64,000 bases of DNA, taken from the NCBI RefSeq assembly GCF_016906535.1, contig NC_057380.1:1550001-1614000 (forward strand). The letters are read 5' to 3'. A program made the translations under genes and the position numbers. Position 1 is the first letter of the stretch. Every line of letters starts with the position of its first letter. This document shows positions 22,633-34,515 of this stretch, piece by piece. The notes under the pieces were generated by a model. That model did not search any database. It was not told the DNA's origin and saw only the letters and a list, made by a program, of their open reading frames with translations. Source of the DNA: Rhizoctonia solani (lineage: Eukaryota > Basidiomycota > Agaricomycetes > Cantharellales > Ceratobasidiaceae).

Positions 22633-24738
22633 TGTCCTAGACGTCCTTAAGGGGCGTCAAGGCAGCAGGCGCTTGCAGCTGTAAGTAACTAAGTATACCG
22701 CGTAAGGCGGCAGAAGTACTACCTACAACAACTAACTATCTAAGTACAATGGCCAAGGCCGTAAGGGCGGTGGCAAGCTAAGTAACTGCAATGAGAAAGC
22801 CGCTTAAGGCAACAAGTACAGGTGGTGGAGACTAAGTAGTTACTGGCCTAAGGCCTTGTACAATGTAGGGATGCAACAAGAGGTAATTGACCTGGGTGTT
22901 ACCATGGTTGGTTGGCCTCCTTATATATTACAAGGGTGGACTAATTACAAATACATGATGTGCAATATTGTATCAAATAAGAACCCTGTTATGGATATGA
23001 CATTTCTTCTTTAATCTGTACTTATTTTATTAATTACACTAGTAATCTTACAGTAAATAAGTGAGATAAAGATGCGAACTAAGGTTTTCAAGGTCCCTCT
23101 ATCCAATAGTGACCTTTACAAAACCTACAAACCTCAGGAATACCCTTAATATGCAATGTCTTTTGCATATATGCTGTTTTCTCACTCATTTAAATATATA
23201 TAAATTCAGCTGAGTAGATAAACAGTAACAAGTAATATTTCTCTTGTTTGTAGTATTTATTATTCAAGATTCTATCTTGTGGCTACACACAGAAATATTC
23301 AGGGTCCCCCCTGTCGCATAGGCAAGTGCTCCGGCGCTTAATCAGCCCTTAAGCGCTGACGCACTAAATGCGCCTTTTCTCCATCACCCGGGCATCCCAC
23401 ACTGCCGAATCGCTTGCGCTCAGGTGCGCATGTTTGCGCGCTCCAGAACGCTGGGTCAAACTCCCAAAACGGACAACATTTGGTAGAGTTATGCCCCATT
23501 TACTGTAAGTACCCAATGCAGAGGTATCCTACCTTTGGGACTGTTTACTCCAAGGATGAAACACTTAGCCTTGGGACATCTAAGGACCCACACAGGTAAA
23601 TAATGCCTTGGGGCAAACATTGCCTTGGGGCAAATATTAGGATCTGTTGTTTGTTTACTATGTACCAAAGTATTGGCTCCCTCAAGTGTTTCAGTTGCCA
23701 CCTGTACCTCCTGTACCCCTCTTGGTATCAATCATGTATATACTTGTTTGTGCGCCTTCTCAGGGTATAAAAGGACCCTGTGAAGACGCTTCTAATGCAT
23801 CCATTTATCCACTCTTATATATTGACATATACACACAAGCCTTTAACAGCTTATCTGCGCATTTACTTTAGTGATTGACTCACTGTAAATAGCATAGGAG
23901 GTTATTCGGCGCACTAAGACCATAGGCTAGTCCCAACAGACACAGGGTAACCTATTAGTGTACTTACTGCAACCCTGTGCCCCTTGACTGTCACAGTTGT
24001 TGAGTTCAACATTGAGTATAGTGCAACAATACTGTAAGGATTGTTGTGATTGAGTGATAGTGTTTCAATCCACCATACCCCCTATATTGTAGATATCTTT
24101 ACCTACAATATCTCATAAATCCTAGATATATTTTAGGTAAACCCCATAAGTCTTAAGTCTTACTTAAGCATATATAAGTCCTATACTTATTAGGCAAATC
24201 CTATAAATCCTGTACATTAGTCAGGTAACCCTCTTACTTAAGGTACTATCCTAGAGACCTTAAGTATACATACCCTTAGTCACTTAGGCTTAAGTAACAT
24301 TAGTCTAAGGTACTATACATAACCAACCACCTGCACTTCATAGTTGCTAGACTATTTGTTAGGAGTTGTTATTCCTGATAACCTAGCCTATATTGTGCAT
24401 ATTCTGTGCATATATTCTGATTCTTAATACTAGTTCTTAGTTATTCCCATATACATTTTGTATATAGTAATTCTTTCTTACTCCTGTACTTACACGACTC
24501 TTAACAAACCCCGCTCTGCAGTTGGTCTTACTCATGCATACGTGTCACTGACATGTCATGATGACGTCATAGGTGGAGGTGGCTACATGTGCTGAGTAAG
24601 CGCGGATGGGGACGTGGCTTGGCGCTTAGTGTATGATATAAGTGCCAATGTCACGTGATCAAAAATGTTGTCCGTTCAACTTTGTTTAAATTCAAGAAAA
24701 TGGGAATAAATTCCCTGGTATGGAGTGTGTCTACAACA
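22633..24738 (-). repeat. Element C 3' LTR, split by solo LTR S2
   Basis: The parts 22633-22986 and 24512-24738 add up to 581 bp, equal to the 5' LTR. On the minus strand it starts TGTTGTAGACAC and ends CTAGGACA. A pol stop codon (TAG) falls inside its first eight bases. Confidence 0.9.
22987..24506 (+). mobile_element. Solo LTR S2 (1520-bp family)
   Basis: An unbroken 1520-bp LTR with ends TGTTATGGA and CTTAACA. The TSD is AACCC at 22982-22986 and 24507-24511. A TATAAAAGG box at about 23766 gives the orientation. It is nearly the reverse complement of S1. It is longer than the other LTRs here by about 1 kb. Confidence 0.9.
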
Positions 24739-25402
24739 CTGCCCCCCCTCTAAGGGCCTTGGCAGCGCCAAGGGCCTTTCTTTTCATTGCCTTCTCAAAA
24801 TTTTTCAGGATTTTTTTGGCATTCTTGAGGTTTTCCCTTGGCTCCCAGGTATTCTCCTCCAATCCATATCCTTTCCATTTGACCCTGAAAAACCATTTCC
24901 TGTTCCTTTCTTCCATGTCTGTGATTCCTTCTACCTTGTATTCCTCTTCCCTGTCCATGGTTACCGGTGGGGGTTGGTTCTCAAAGGCACGCTTATCATC
25001 CCTTTTCACTTTAGACAGTAATCCCACATAAAAGACGTTGTGGATCCTCATTGATGGGGGGAGCTTTAGGCGGTATGCACGGTCAGAGATTTTTTCCATT
25101 ATTTCAAAGGGGCCTAAGCGTTGTTCTGTTAGCTTGGGACTCAGGGTTTTCAGTTTCACGTTCTTGGCGTCCAGCCAGGCTTCTTCCCCAACTTCAAAAC
25201 TGATTGGTTCCCTTGTTTCCCCAGCTGTCATACATGATTTTGACTGTTGGAGTGCTGCCTCTATCTCTTGCCATTGTGCTTCCATTTGGGTTGCCATGTC
25301 ATCAGCTTCTGGGACATCTGTTGGTACATTGCTTGGGGTCAGGGACAGTTCCCATCTGTATAGTGCCTTGAAGGGGGATTTGCCGGTGCTACTGTGTGTT
25401 GC
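24731..25402 (-). pseudogene. Element C pol, integrase C-terminus and chromodomain
   Basis: The minus-strand reading starts at THSSTGKSPFKALYRW, then VWLDAKNV-type integrase C-terminal sequence (here AWLDAKNVK), then a chromodomain (KWFFRVKWKGYGLEENTWEP), ending KALGAAKALRGG. It stops at a TAG inside the LTR. It was cut from the rest of the integrase by element B. The rejoined junction is AEFAYNNA / THSSTGK with the sequence GTTGC counted once. Confidence 0.85.
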
Positions 25403-25976
25403 TGTTGTAGACACATTCAATACCAGGGAATTTATTCCCATTTTCTCAATTTTAAACAAAGGCAAATGGACAGCATTTTCAATCACGTGACTTTGGCGCT
25501 TATACCATACACTAAGCGCCAAGCCACGTCCCCATCCGCGCTTACCTCAGCATACGTAGCCACCTCCACCTGATGACATCACTATGACATGTCAGTGACA
25601 CGTATGCATGAGTAAGGCTGACTGCGGATTGGGGTTCTTATTTGATACGGTATTGCATATAGTTGTATTTGTAATTAGGTAGCTCTGTAATATATAAGGA
25701 GGCCAACCAACCATGGTAACACCCAGGTTGATTACCTCTTGTTGCAACACAAACACTGTACAAGGGCCTTACTGCCCAGGAATCCACTTAGTACACGCCT
25801 TAAGCGTTGTTCTCACTGTACTTACGTAGCTTGCCGCCGCCTTATAGCGTGTGGTCATTGTAGATAGTAGGCTTGTTGTTGTAGGTAGCACCCTCACCAC
25901 CTTAAGCGGTCCTTACATAGTTCTATACGGCCACAAGCACCTGCTACCTAGACAACCCTTAAGGACGTCTAGGACA
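25403..25976 (+). repeat. Element B 5' LTR
   Basis: It starts TGTTGTAGACAC and ends CTAGGACA. It contains an inverted pair around TTGGCGCTTA...TAAGCGCCAA, a TATATAAGG box near 25691 and the self-primer word at 25725-25737. Confidence 0.92.
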
Positions 25977-25991
25977 CTAGGTAATCAACCT
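25725..25991 (+). promoter_or_regulatory. Element B self-primer word and primer-binding site
   Basis: AGGTTGATTACCT (25725-25737) is perfectly complementary over 13 nt to AGGTAATCAACCT (25979-25991), two bases past the 5' LTR. In element C both partners carry the matching two-base change. Confidence 0.75.
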
Positions 25992-26489
25992 TAAGTTGGT
26001 TGCAAACCGTGCCCACCAAGCACACCCCACTCAGTCTCAACAAACAAGAAGGTCCCCTGTACTAGCACAAGGGAAATCACCTGATCAGGCTTGCCTTTTG
26101 CTATCAATAATCAAACTAGCGTTGGCCCCAGGTAGTACCAAATTGCTATAAGGCAGACGGATTCTAATTGTCCGCATACCACCGGTCACCGCACCCTTTG
26201 TCAGCGGAGCTAGTCAGCAGATCCACCCGCTTGCAGAAAACCTGTTCCACATCACGCCCGTACACGGCAGTTGATTGGTCAATAGGGACTGTCCAACGCT
26301 AGGTGGTTGACGCAAGCTCTTAGCGCCAGCACAACAAAGCGCCCCATAAGTCCTGATACAGGCACCTTTGGCTACACAGCCCCCATTTCCCCCATCTTGC
26401 CCACCATTACCTCCCGTACCCCCTCTTGCGCTTCCTCCCGCGCCTCCCAGCGCACTGCTTCCCACCAAGGCCGCTCATACCCCCATGAG

Positions 26490-27844
26490 ATGGCAACCTG
26501 TTCCCAGAGCTCTGCTTGTCCCCAATCCCCTCTCAATCAAGGAGAGTTGGGACCCACTCTTCCGGCAACCGCCGTTGAGTCAACAAGCCTTGAACCAGAG
26601 GTCTACGGGGAAGTATCCCTCAGCCAAGCAATCTCCCTTATCCTGGGATTGCAAAACCAAGTCCTCTGGCTTGAGCGGGAACTCAAAGAAACCAAGGAAG
26701 CAACAAAGGAAGCCCAAGACTGGATGGGAGCAGTCAATCAAGCCCTCACTTGCATTGAGGCTAGGGGTGGAGCCCCACACACACCAGAAGACCGGAAACC
26801 CCCGGCAGTTGAGGCCACGCCCAGGCCCTTACCAAAAACCGACCCTATTCCAGCGCCTAGTGCGCCCCTTGTTGCCTGGGCCAACCCCACAAAAGCTCCC
26901 CCTGCCTTTGCCCAGCCAACCCCAGTATGGGCCCCCCCAAGAGGCTATACTCCCCCTCCGCCTTTGCCTATCCAACTCCGCTCCCCCCAAGTCCCACAAC
27001 CAGTGGCCCCTGTAGCCACTTATCAAGCCCCGGTCAAGGTGGACCACCCTGACGCCTATACGGGGAAGATAGGGAACAAAGCCCGCCAATGGCTCACGCG
27101 GATGTTGGCATGGGTACATCTAAATCAACAGATGTTCCCCACGGATCAGGAGGTCCTGTTGTTCCTCCTAATGAACATGAAGGACGTAGCAGGAGCCTGG
27201 GCTCACCCCCACCTCAACCAACTTGGGTCCCACAGGGCCCTTATCCAAACAGTTGACAAGTTTAGGACGGAGTTTTTGGCCGCATTTGGGAACCCCAATG
27301 CCACGCAAGCCGCCAAGCGGCAAATTACACAGCTTACTCAGACAGGGACCTGCGCTGAGTACATTACAAAGTTCAGGACCATTGCTATGGACCTGGACTG
27401 GAACAATGCCGCCCTCCGTGGGCAATTTGCACATGGCCTCCACTGGGAGGTCAGCCGTCTTATTGCCACCCGCAAACGGCGCCCAACCACCCTCCTTGAG
27501 CTGCAGAATGTGGCTCTGGTCATCAATAACGCCCTCCGTGAGGAGCGTGCCAGCCACCTGCCTAAGGGAAGTAAGTCTGGAACCTCTTCCTCCACCCCCA
27601 ATAGGGGGCCAGTACCGGCCAACAGGCCACAAGACCAGGGCGCCTCTCCAGCAATCCCAACTTTGTCTCCAAGGAGGAGCAAAACCGCCGCCGGGCTGAG
27701 GGCCTATGCATCAAGTGCGGCAAATCAGGCCATAAATTTGCGGAATGCCGCACTGGCTGGAAGGCCACGCCTAAGGAGGAAGGTGTCAAGAAAGAAGCCG
27801 CCAAGGTTGGCAAAGAGTCTGGACCCAAATCGGGAAAAGACTAA
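26490..27844 (+). pseudogene. Element B gag, zinc knuckle out of frame
   Basis: Capsid protein starting at ATG 26490 (MATCSQSSACPQ). A coiled-coil-like part (ILGLQNQVLWLERELKETKE), a Pro-rich linker and the capsid domain (WLTRMLAWVHLNQQMFP...LNQLGSHRALIQ) follow. After about 27600 the frame changes near a G-run, so the zinc knuckle (CIKCGKSGHKFAEC) lies in another frame that ends at TAA 27842-27844. The original frame runs on without a knuckle to 27896. The first codons upstream of the ATG are open but lack an ATG. Confidence 0.87.
27832..27838 (+). promoter_or_regulatory. Candidate -1 frameshift slippery site, element B
   Basis: GGGAAAA in phase, then GAC TAA, as in A and C. Pol is open in the -1 frame across it. 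Confidence 0.65.
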
Positions 27845-30800
27845 GGGGACCTGCTGCTGCGCGCAAGGACCCCAAGGACTCTGGCTTGTGTATTGAATTT
27901 TGTAACATATCTAGTAGTAAAATGTCACCACTCTTCACTATTTTGATCACACCAGAGAAAAAAGCGGAATCACTAGAAGTCCTGATAGACTCAGGCGCCA
28001 CCTCATCTTTCCTCCACCCCCGTACCGCGGAAGCACTCCGCCTACCCCTCATAGATCTCCCTTCACCCCGCACTGTTACTATGCTCAATGGGTTGAGCCC
28101 CCAGGCTGGCAAAATTTGGAAGAAGGCTAACCTAACCTTCTCCTTTGATGGCAAACGTATGACTGAGACCTTCCTAATTTGCAACACAGGGTCCCATGCC
28201 GCCATCTTGGGATTGAAATGGTTAGATGCCCATAATCCAGAAATTGATTGGAATCAACGCACCCTCTCCTTTCCCCACGCACCACCGGAACACGTAGCCA
28301 TTGCTGAAGAGGAGGAAGCTGACCAAAACCCCCTCAAAGGAATCCCTTCCAAGTACCATCAATACGCCAAGGTATTTGGAGAGCAAGAATTCAATAAGCT
28401 CCCCCCGCACCGGCATTATGACATTGGGATTGATCTAACAGAAGAAGGCCCCTTGAACTCTCTGCTATATAGCATGACTGACGCCAAATCCGCCACGCTC
28501 AAAGATTGGCTCAGGGATGAACTCAAGGCAGGCAAGATCTGCCCCAGTAAATCTTCTATCAGTTCCCCCGTAATGTTTGTACCCAAAAAGGATGGTTCCC
28601 GCCATTTGGTTGTCAATTATTGCCGCCTTAACAACCGCACCAAGAAGAACGTCTACCTTCCCCGTCCAGACAACCTCATGGCCCAGCTCTGTGGTGCCAA
28701 GGTCTTTACTAAGCTAGACTTGCGTTGGGGTTACAACAACGTACAGGTAAAGGAAGGTGACAAATGGAAGACCGCATTCCAAACTAAGTACGGCCTCTAC
28801 AAATCCCTGGTTATGACCTTTGGCTTAACAAATGCCCCTGCCGCCTTTCAGCATTTTATGAACAAACTATTCAAGGATTTACTGGATGTATGCGTCATTA
28901 TTTACCTTGATGACATCCTGATATACTCTAAGGATGACGCATCACATACACAACACGTTCATGAGGTCCTGAAGCAATTAATGGAGAACCAATTGTTCTG
29001 CAAAGCATCCAAGTGCACGTTCCACGCCACCCCTGTGGAGTACCTGGGAATCATTGTCTCCAATAAGGGTTTCGGCCTGGATAAGCTCAAAATCCAGGCG
29101 GTACAAGAATGGCCAGTACCTACTAAGGTCAAAGAAGTCCAATTGTTTCTAGGATTTGCCAACTTCCTTTGTTGTTTTGTTGCCAACTTTAGCCACATGG
29201 CTAGGCCGTTACATAACCTAGTCAAGAAAGACACGCTGTGGAAATGGGACACCAAGGAACAAGAAGCCTTCCAAGGATTAAAGGTTGCCATCACCAACGC
29301 CCCAGTTCTTTGCCACGCTGATCCGTCCAAACCCTACTTCCTGGAAACAGATGCCTCCGGCGCAGCTCTAGGTTCCATACTCAGCCAATGACAGGAAGAC
29401 GGCTGCTTGCACCCACTAGGGTTCCTATCAGAGTCCTTCAAAGGTGCCAAACAGAACTATGACACCCACAATAAGGAACTCCTTGCAATCATACGTTCCT
29501 TTGAGTACTGGCGGATTTTCTTAGAAGGAACCAAGCATCCAATCACCGTGTTTACCAACCACCGCAACCTAGAATACTGGAAGGAATCCTGCACATTCAA
29601 CCGGCGCCACGCACGTTGGCACTTACTCCTTGCTGGGTATAACTTCCAAATTGTATACAGGCCAGGAAAACAATTGGGAAAACCAGATGCCCTGTCACAA
29701 CAATTGGATCACGCAGACATTCCACCAGAACCCCAGTCTATGTTGCCAAACCCAGTATTTGCCAATGTTGCCTTAGTTACACCGGAGAAAGAGCTACAAC
29801 GCCAGATTGAGTTGTCCCTGGACCAGGACAAATCACTGGAAGAAATCCTCCAGTTCCTACAAAACAAGTCCAAAGCACCCCCTTCAATCAAACGCACGTT
29901 TAAAGATTACAAGATGGAGGCTGATCTACTTTTCTACCAAGGACGGATTGTAGTCCCTGACGTTGGGACACTAAGGACGGACCTACTCCGCATCTTCCAC
30001 AACAGTCCCTTGGCAGGACATCCAGGAAGACAGCGCACCCTAGAGTTGGTATCAAGGAGCTACTACTGGCCTGGCATCCGTGCTGACACCTACTGGCATG
30101 TGGATTCCTGCAAGACTTGTCAACGGATCAGGAAGCCCAAATACGCGTCCATTCCCCCTCAGCCTCTTGAACTCCCCGTCAGGCCCTGGCAGCACGTGTC
30201 TTACAACATGATAGTAGACCTCCCTAAGGACGGAAGCCACAACTCAATCCTAGTAATTGTCAACAGTTTCACAAAGTACGGGATATTTGTAAAATGCTCC
30301 AAGAAACTCAAGGCACCCAAGTTAGCGGAACTATTCCTGGAAAATGTGTGGAAACACCACGGTATGCCGGAAAAGACCATATCCAACCAAGGAAGGGTCT
30401 TCAACAACAGATTCTTACGGGCTCTATACAAATGCCTTGGCATTGACCCTCATTTCTCCTCTGCCTACCACCCCCAGAGTGACGGACAAATGGAACACGT
30501 CAACCCCTCTATTGAACATTTTCTTAGGGCTTACTTGGGGGTTAATCAAAGGGATTGGACCAGATGGCTCCCAATGGCAGAATTTGCGTACAACAATGCC
30601 GTACATAGCAGCATGGGCAAGACCCCTTTCAAAGCTTTGTATGGATGGGAACCTACGTTAACCCCATCTAACGTACCAACAGATGTACCAGAAGCGGACA
30701 ACCTGGCACAAGCAATGGAGGCAGTGGAAAGAAGTGGAGTCGGCGCTCCGGCAGTCTAAACAGCGGATGATAGCCGGAGAGCAAGGAAACCCAACAGAAT

Positions 30801-31267
30801 TTGAGATTGGAGAAGAAGTTTGGCTGGACGCCAAAAATGTCAACCTCAAAACCTTGAGTCCCAAGCTAATGGAACAGCGCCTAGGACCGTTTAAGGTCAT
30901 CAAAAAAATCTCCAACCAAGCTTACCGCCTAGAACTCCCTCCAACAATGCAAATCCACAACATCTTCTACGTAGGACTCCTATCAAAGGTAAAAAGGGAC
31001 AAAAAACGCGCCTTCAAGAATTGCCCTCCACCAGTCACTGTGGACGGAGAAGAAGAATACAAGGTGGAAGGGATAACCAATGCCAAAGAAAGGAATGGGA
31101 AGTGGTTTTTCCAAGTCAAATGGGAGGGGTATGGATCTGAAGAAAACACGTGGGAACCCCAAGAAAACTTAAAAAATGCGGAAAAAATTTTAGAAAAATA
31201 CAAAAAAGACATGAAAAAGAAGGCCCTTGGTGCTGCCAAGGCCCTTAGAGGGGGGGCAGTGTTGTAG
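27833..31267 (+). pseudogene. Element B pol (PR-RT-RNaseH-INT-chromodomain), broken
   Basis: Domains in order: retropepsin (VLIDSGATSSFLHP), RT with intact YLDD (VIIYLDDILIYSKD), RNase H, integrase (CKTCQRIRKPK zinc part, SDGQMEHVNPS core) and chromodomain (WFFQVKWEGYGSEENTWEP). TGA at 29389-29391 interrupts RNase H. The matching codon in C is CAA, so the ancestor was probably CGA. A frame change near 30720 splits integrase from its C-terminus. The final TAG (31265-31267) lies within the 3' LTR. Confidence 0.88.
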
Positions 31268-31831
31268 ACACATTCAATACCAGGGAATTTATTCCCATTA
31301 TCTCGATTTTAAACAAAGGCAAACGGACAGCATTTTTGATCACATGACTTTGGCGCTTATACCATACGCTAAGCGCCAAGCCACGTCCCCATCCGCGCTT
31401 ACCTCAGCATACATAGCCACCTCCACCTGATGACATCACTATGACACGTCAGTGACACATACGCATGAGTAAGGCCAACTGCGGATCAGGGTTCTTATTT
31501 GATATGGTATTGCATATAGTTGTATTTGTAATTAGGTAGCTCTGTAATATATAAGGAGGCCAACCAACCATGGTAACACCCAGGTTGATTACCTCTTGTT
31601 GCAACACAAACACTGTACAAGGGCCTTACTGCCCAGGAATCCACTTAGTACACGCCTTAAGTGTTGTTCTCACTGTACTTACGTAGCTTGCCGCCGCCTT
31701 ATAGCGTGTGGTCATTGTAGATAGTAGGCTCGTTGTTGTAGGTAGCACCCTCACCGCCTTAAGCGGTCCTTACATAGTTCTATACAGCCACAAGCGCCTG
31801 CTACCTAGACAACCCTTAAGGACGTCGGACA
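31260..31831 (+). repeat. Element B 3' LTR
   Basis: A 572-bp copy. It lacks the TA of the CTAGGACA end, but the TSD GTTGC follows directly. Substitutions from the 5' LTR are nearly all CpG transitions. Confidence 0.9.
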
Positions 31832-33295
31832 GTTGCGTTGTTGTAGGCAAACTCCGCCATTGGCAACCATTTGACCCAGTCCTTCTGGTTGATCCCTGAA
31901 TAGGCCCACAGGAAGTGTTCCACTGTGGGGTTTACTTGTTCTGTTTGGCCATCACTTTGAGGGTGGTTGTCACGACTAAGCTTGGACCTATGATACAAGT
32001 AGGTTTAAAGTCCGTGGCCCTATCACCAATGGACTATGAAGCAGGGTAGAGGGCCAACTGAGGGCCAAGGGGTATGAAGTAGGGTAGAGGGCAACTAGGC
32101 CTGGGTTATGGATTTCTTAGTAAGGTGCACTGATGGCCAACTAGGGGCCTGGGCAAGGGATAGGAGTAAGCTTAGGATGAATTGACAAAGAGGTCAAGTC
32201 TTGCTGTTTAGCAACAACTTGACCTGGTTTAAATACATGAGACAAGCCACATCAAAAACAACAGTACTAAATAGTGAGTCATTTACAATTTCACATCATA
32301 TATCAAATATGTCATGTGATCTTGATGAGTCATAAATATATACTAAAAAGGAAACTGTCTCGGAAAAAAGGTGAAAAATAGTAGAAAATTATGTCATGCC
32401 TGTGAAGGTCATGACAGTGGTAAGCTGAGGAGAAGTGAGGGTCTATTCCTAGACGTTGGTACAGAGCTTTCAGGAATTTGTTGTTGAAGACTCTCCCTTG
32501 TTCTGAGATTGTCTTTTTGGGCATGCTGTAACATTTCCATATGTGCCGTAGGAATAGGTCTGCTAGTTCCAGGGCCTTGAGCTTTTTGGAATACTCCACC
32601 AAGATGACATATTTGGTGAAGCTGTCTACAATGACCAGGATAGAGTCACTATTTCCATCTTTGGGCAAATCCACTATCATATTGTATGACACGTGCTGCC
32701 AGGGGCGTGTTGGTAGTTCTAGGGGTTGAGGCGGAATGGGCGCGTACTTGGGTTTCTGGATTTGTTGACAAGTTTTGCAAGAGTCCATGTGCCAGTAAGT
32801 GTCTGCGTGGATTCCAGGCCAGTAATAGTTCCTTGAGACAAGTTCCAGCGTTTGCTGTCTACCTGGGTGACCGGCCAGGGGGCTGTTGTGGAAGATCCAC
32901 AGTAGGTCTGTTCTCAGGTCTCCAATGTCAGGGACTACAATCTGGCCTTGGTAGAAGAGTAGGCCTGACTCCATTTGATAGTCCTTGAAGGCGCGCTTAA
33001 TGGACGGAGGTGCCTTAGACTTGTTTTGGAGGAACTGCAGTATTTCCTCCAATGACTTGCCCTGGTCTAGGGCGGCCTTGATCTGTTGTTGGAGTTCCTT
33101 TTTGGGAGTTACCAGAGCTATGTTGGCAAATACAGGGTTGGGGAGCATTGTCTGATTGGCAGGTGGGATATTGGTGTGGTCTGGTCTGTGTGATAGTGCG
33201 TCTGGCTTTCCTGATTGTTTCCCTGGGCGGTAGACAATTTGGAAGTTATACCCAGCCAGTAGTAGGTGCCATCTGGCATGGCGTCTGTTGAACAT
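31832..33295 (-). pseudogene. Element C pol, integrase segment, split by solo LTR E
   Basis: The minus-strand reading includes RNase H end motifs (YRPGKQSGKPDALS), the integrase zinc part (CKTCQQIQKPK), the catalytic core (IVDSFTKYVI, ISEQGRVFNN, SSAYH then PQSDGQTEQVN) and WLPMAEFAYNNA at the junction with element B. Solo LTR E splits it between SSAYH and PQSDGQTE. A stop lies near 33296-33298. Confidence 0.87.
31968..32416 (-). mobile_element. Solo LTR E (distant relative of G-type)
   Basis: 449 bp. The minus strand begins TGTCATGACCTT and ends with TGTC...CGTGACA-type ends. The TSD is GTGGT at 31963-31967 and 32417-32421. It shares an ACTTGACCTC word with the G LTR but is otherwise diverged. 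It lies in the integrase of C. Confidence 0.87.
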
Positions 33296-33939
33296 CTAAG
33301 ATTCCTTCCAATATTCTAGGTTCCAATGGTTGGTGAAGACAGTGATTGGATGCTTGGTTCCTTCCAAGAATATACGCCAATACTCAAAGGACCTAATGAT
33401 TGCCAAGAGTTCCTTATCATGGGTGTTGTAATTTTGTTCAGCACCTTTAAATGACTTGGATAGGAAGCCTAGCAGGTGGAGGCAACCATCTTCCTGTTGT
33501 TGACTGAGTATGGAGCCTAGAGCCACGCCCAATGTGTCTGTTTCCAGGAAGTAAGGTTTCAAGGGGTCCGCATGACATAGTACTGGTGCATTGGTGATGG
33601 CGTCTTTCAACCTTTGGAATGCTTCCTGTTCCTTAGTGCCCCATTGCCAGGTTGTATCTTTCTTGACCAGGTTATGTAATGGCCTAGCCATGTGGCTGAA
33701 GTTGGCAACAAATTGTTGCAGGAAGTTGGCAAATCCCAGGAACAATTGGACTTCTTTGACCTTGGTGGGTGTGGGCCATTCCTGGACGGCCTGGATTTTG
33801 AGTTTATCCAGACTAAAACCCTTATCTGATACAATTATCCCCAAATATTCCACAGAGTTGATGTGGAAGGTGCATTTGGAAGCCTTACAGAACAGCTGGT
33901 TCTCCATCAGACGCCTTAAGACTTTGTGAACGTGCTGAG
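33296..33939 (-). pseudogene. Element C pol, RT thumb and RNase H segment
   Basis: The minus strand reads LMENQLFCKASKCTF, then the RT connection (VQLFLGFANFLQQF) and RNase H (YFLETDTLGVALGSILSQ, NYNTHDKELLAIIRSFEYW). The Asp to Gly-type first RNase H residue region is kept (ETDT). Solo LTR D separates it from the RT palm. Confidence 0.86.
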
Positions 33940-34510
33940 TGTCCTAGACGTCTGTAAGGACATCAAGGGCGCAGGCGCTTACGGCCGTGTGGGCATACAG
34001 GTGTGAACTGCTTAAGGCGGTGAGGGCTACCCTACAATGTCTAACTAACTATCTACAATGGCCGCACGCTATAAGGCGGTGGCAAACTATGTATGTACAG
34101 TGAGAACAACGCTTAAGGCGTGTGACTAAGTAGTTTACTGGGCTGTAAGGCCCTTGTACAATGTGGGATGCAACAAGAGGTAATCAACCTGGGTGTTACC
34201 ATGGTTGGTTGGCCTCCTTATATATTACAGGGATAGACTAATTACCAATACATGATATGCAATACTGTATCAAATAAGAACCCCGCTCTGCAGTTGGTCT
34301 TACTCATGCATACGTGTCACTGACGTGTCATGATGATGTCATGGGTGGAGGTGGCTACGTATGCTGAGTAAGCGCGGATGGGGACGTGGCTTGGCGCTTA
34401 GCGTATGATATAAGCGCTGGAGTCATGTGATTGAAAATGTTGTCCAATTGCCTTTGTTTAAAATTGAGAAAATGGTGATAAATTCCCTGGTATTGAGTGT
34501 GTCTATGACA
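33940..34510 (-). mobile_element. Solo LTR D (B/C type)
   Basis: 571 bp, ends TGTCCTAGACG and CTATGACA on the plus strand. The TSD is CTGAG at 33935-33939 and 34511-34515. It interrupts the RT of C just after the YLDN box. Confidence 0.9.
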
Positions 34511-34515
34511 CTGAG

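Larger units (their letters stand above)
25403..31831 (+). mobile_element. Full-length Ty3/gypsy element B
   Basis: A 6.4-kb element inserted in the integrase of C. The TSD is GTTGC at 25398-25402 and 31832-31836. LTRs are 574 and 572 bp, the 3' copy lacking TA near its end. Twenty-one substitutions separate the LTRs, 20 of them transitions at CpG. The purine tract is the AGAGGGGGGG run before 31260. The leader runs 25977-26489. Gag and pol are each broken at least once. Confidence 0.93.
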
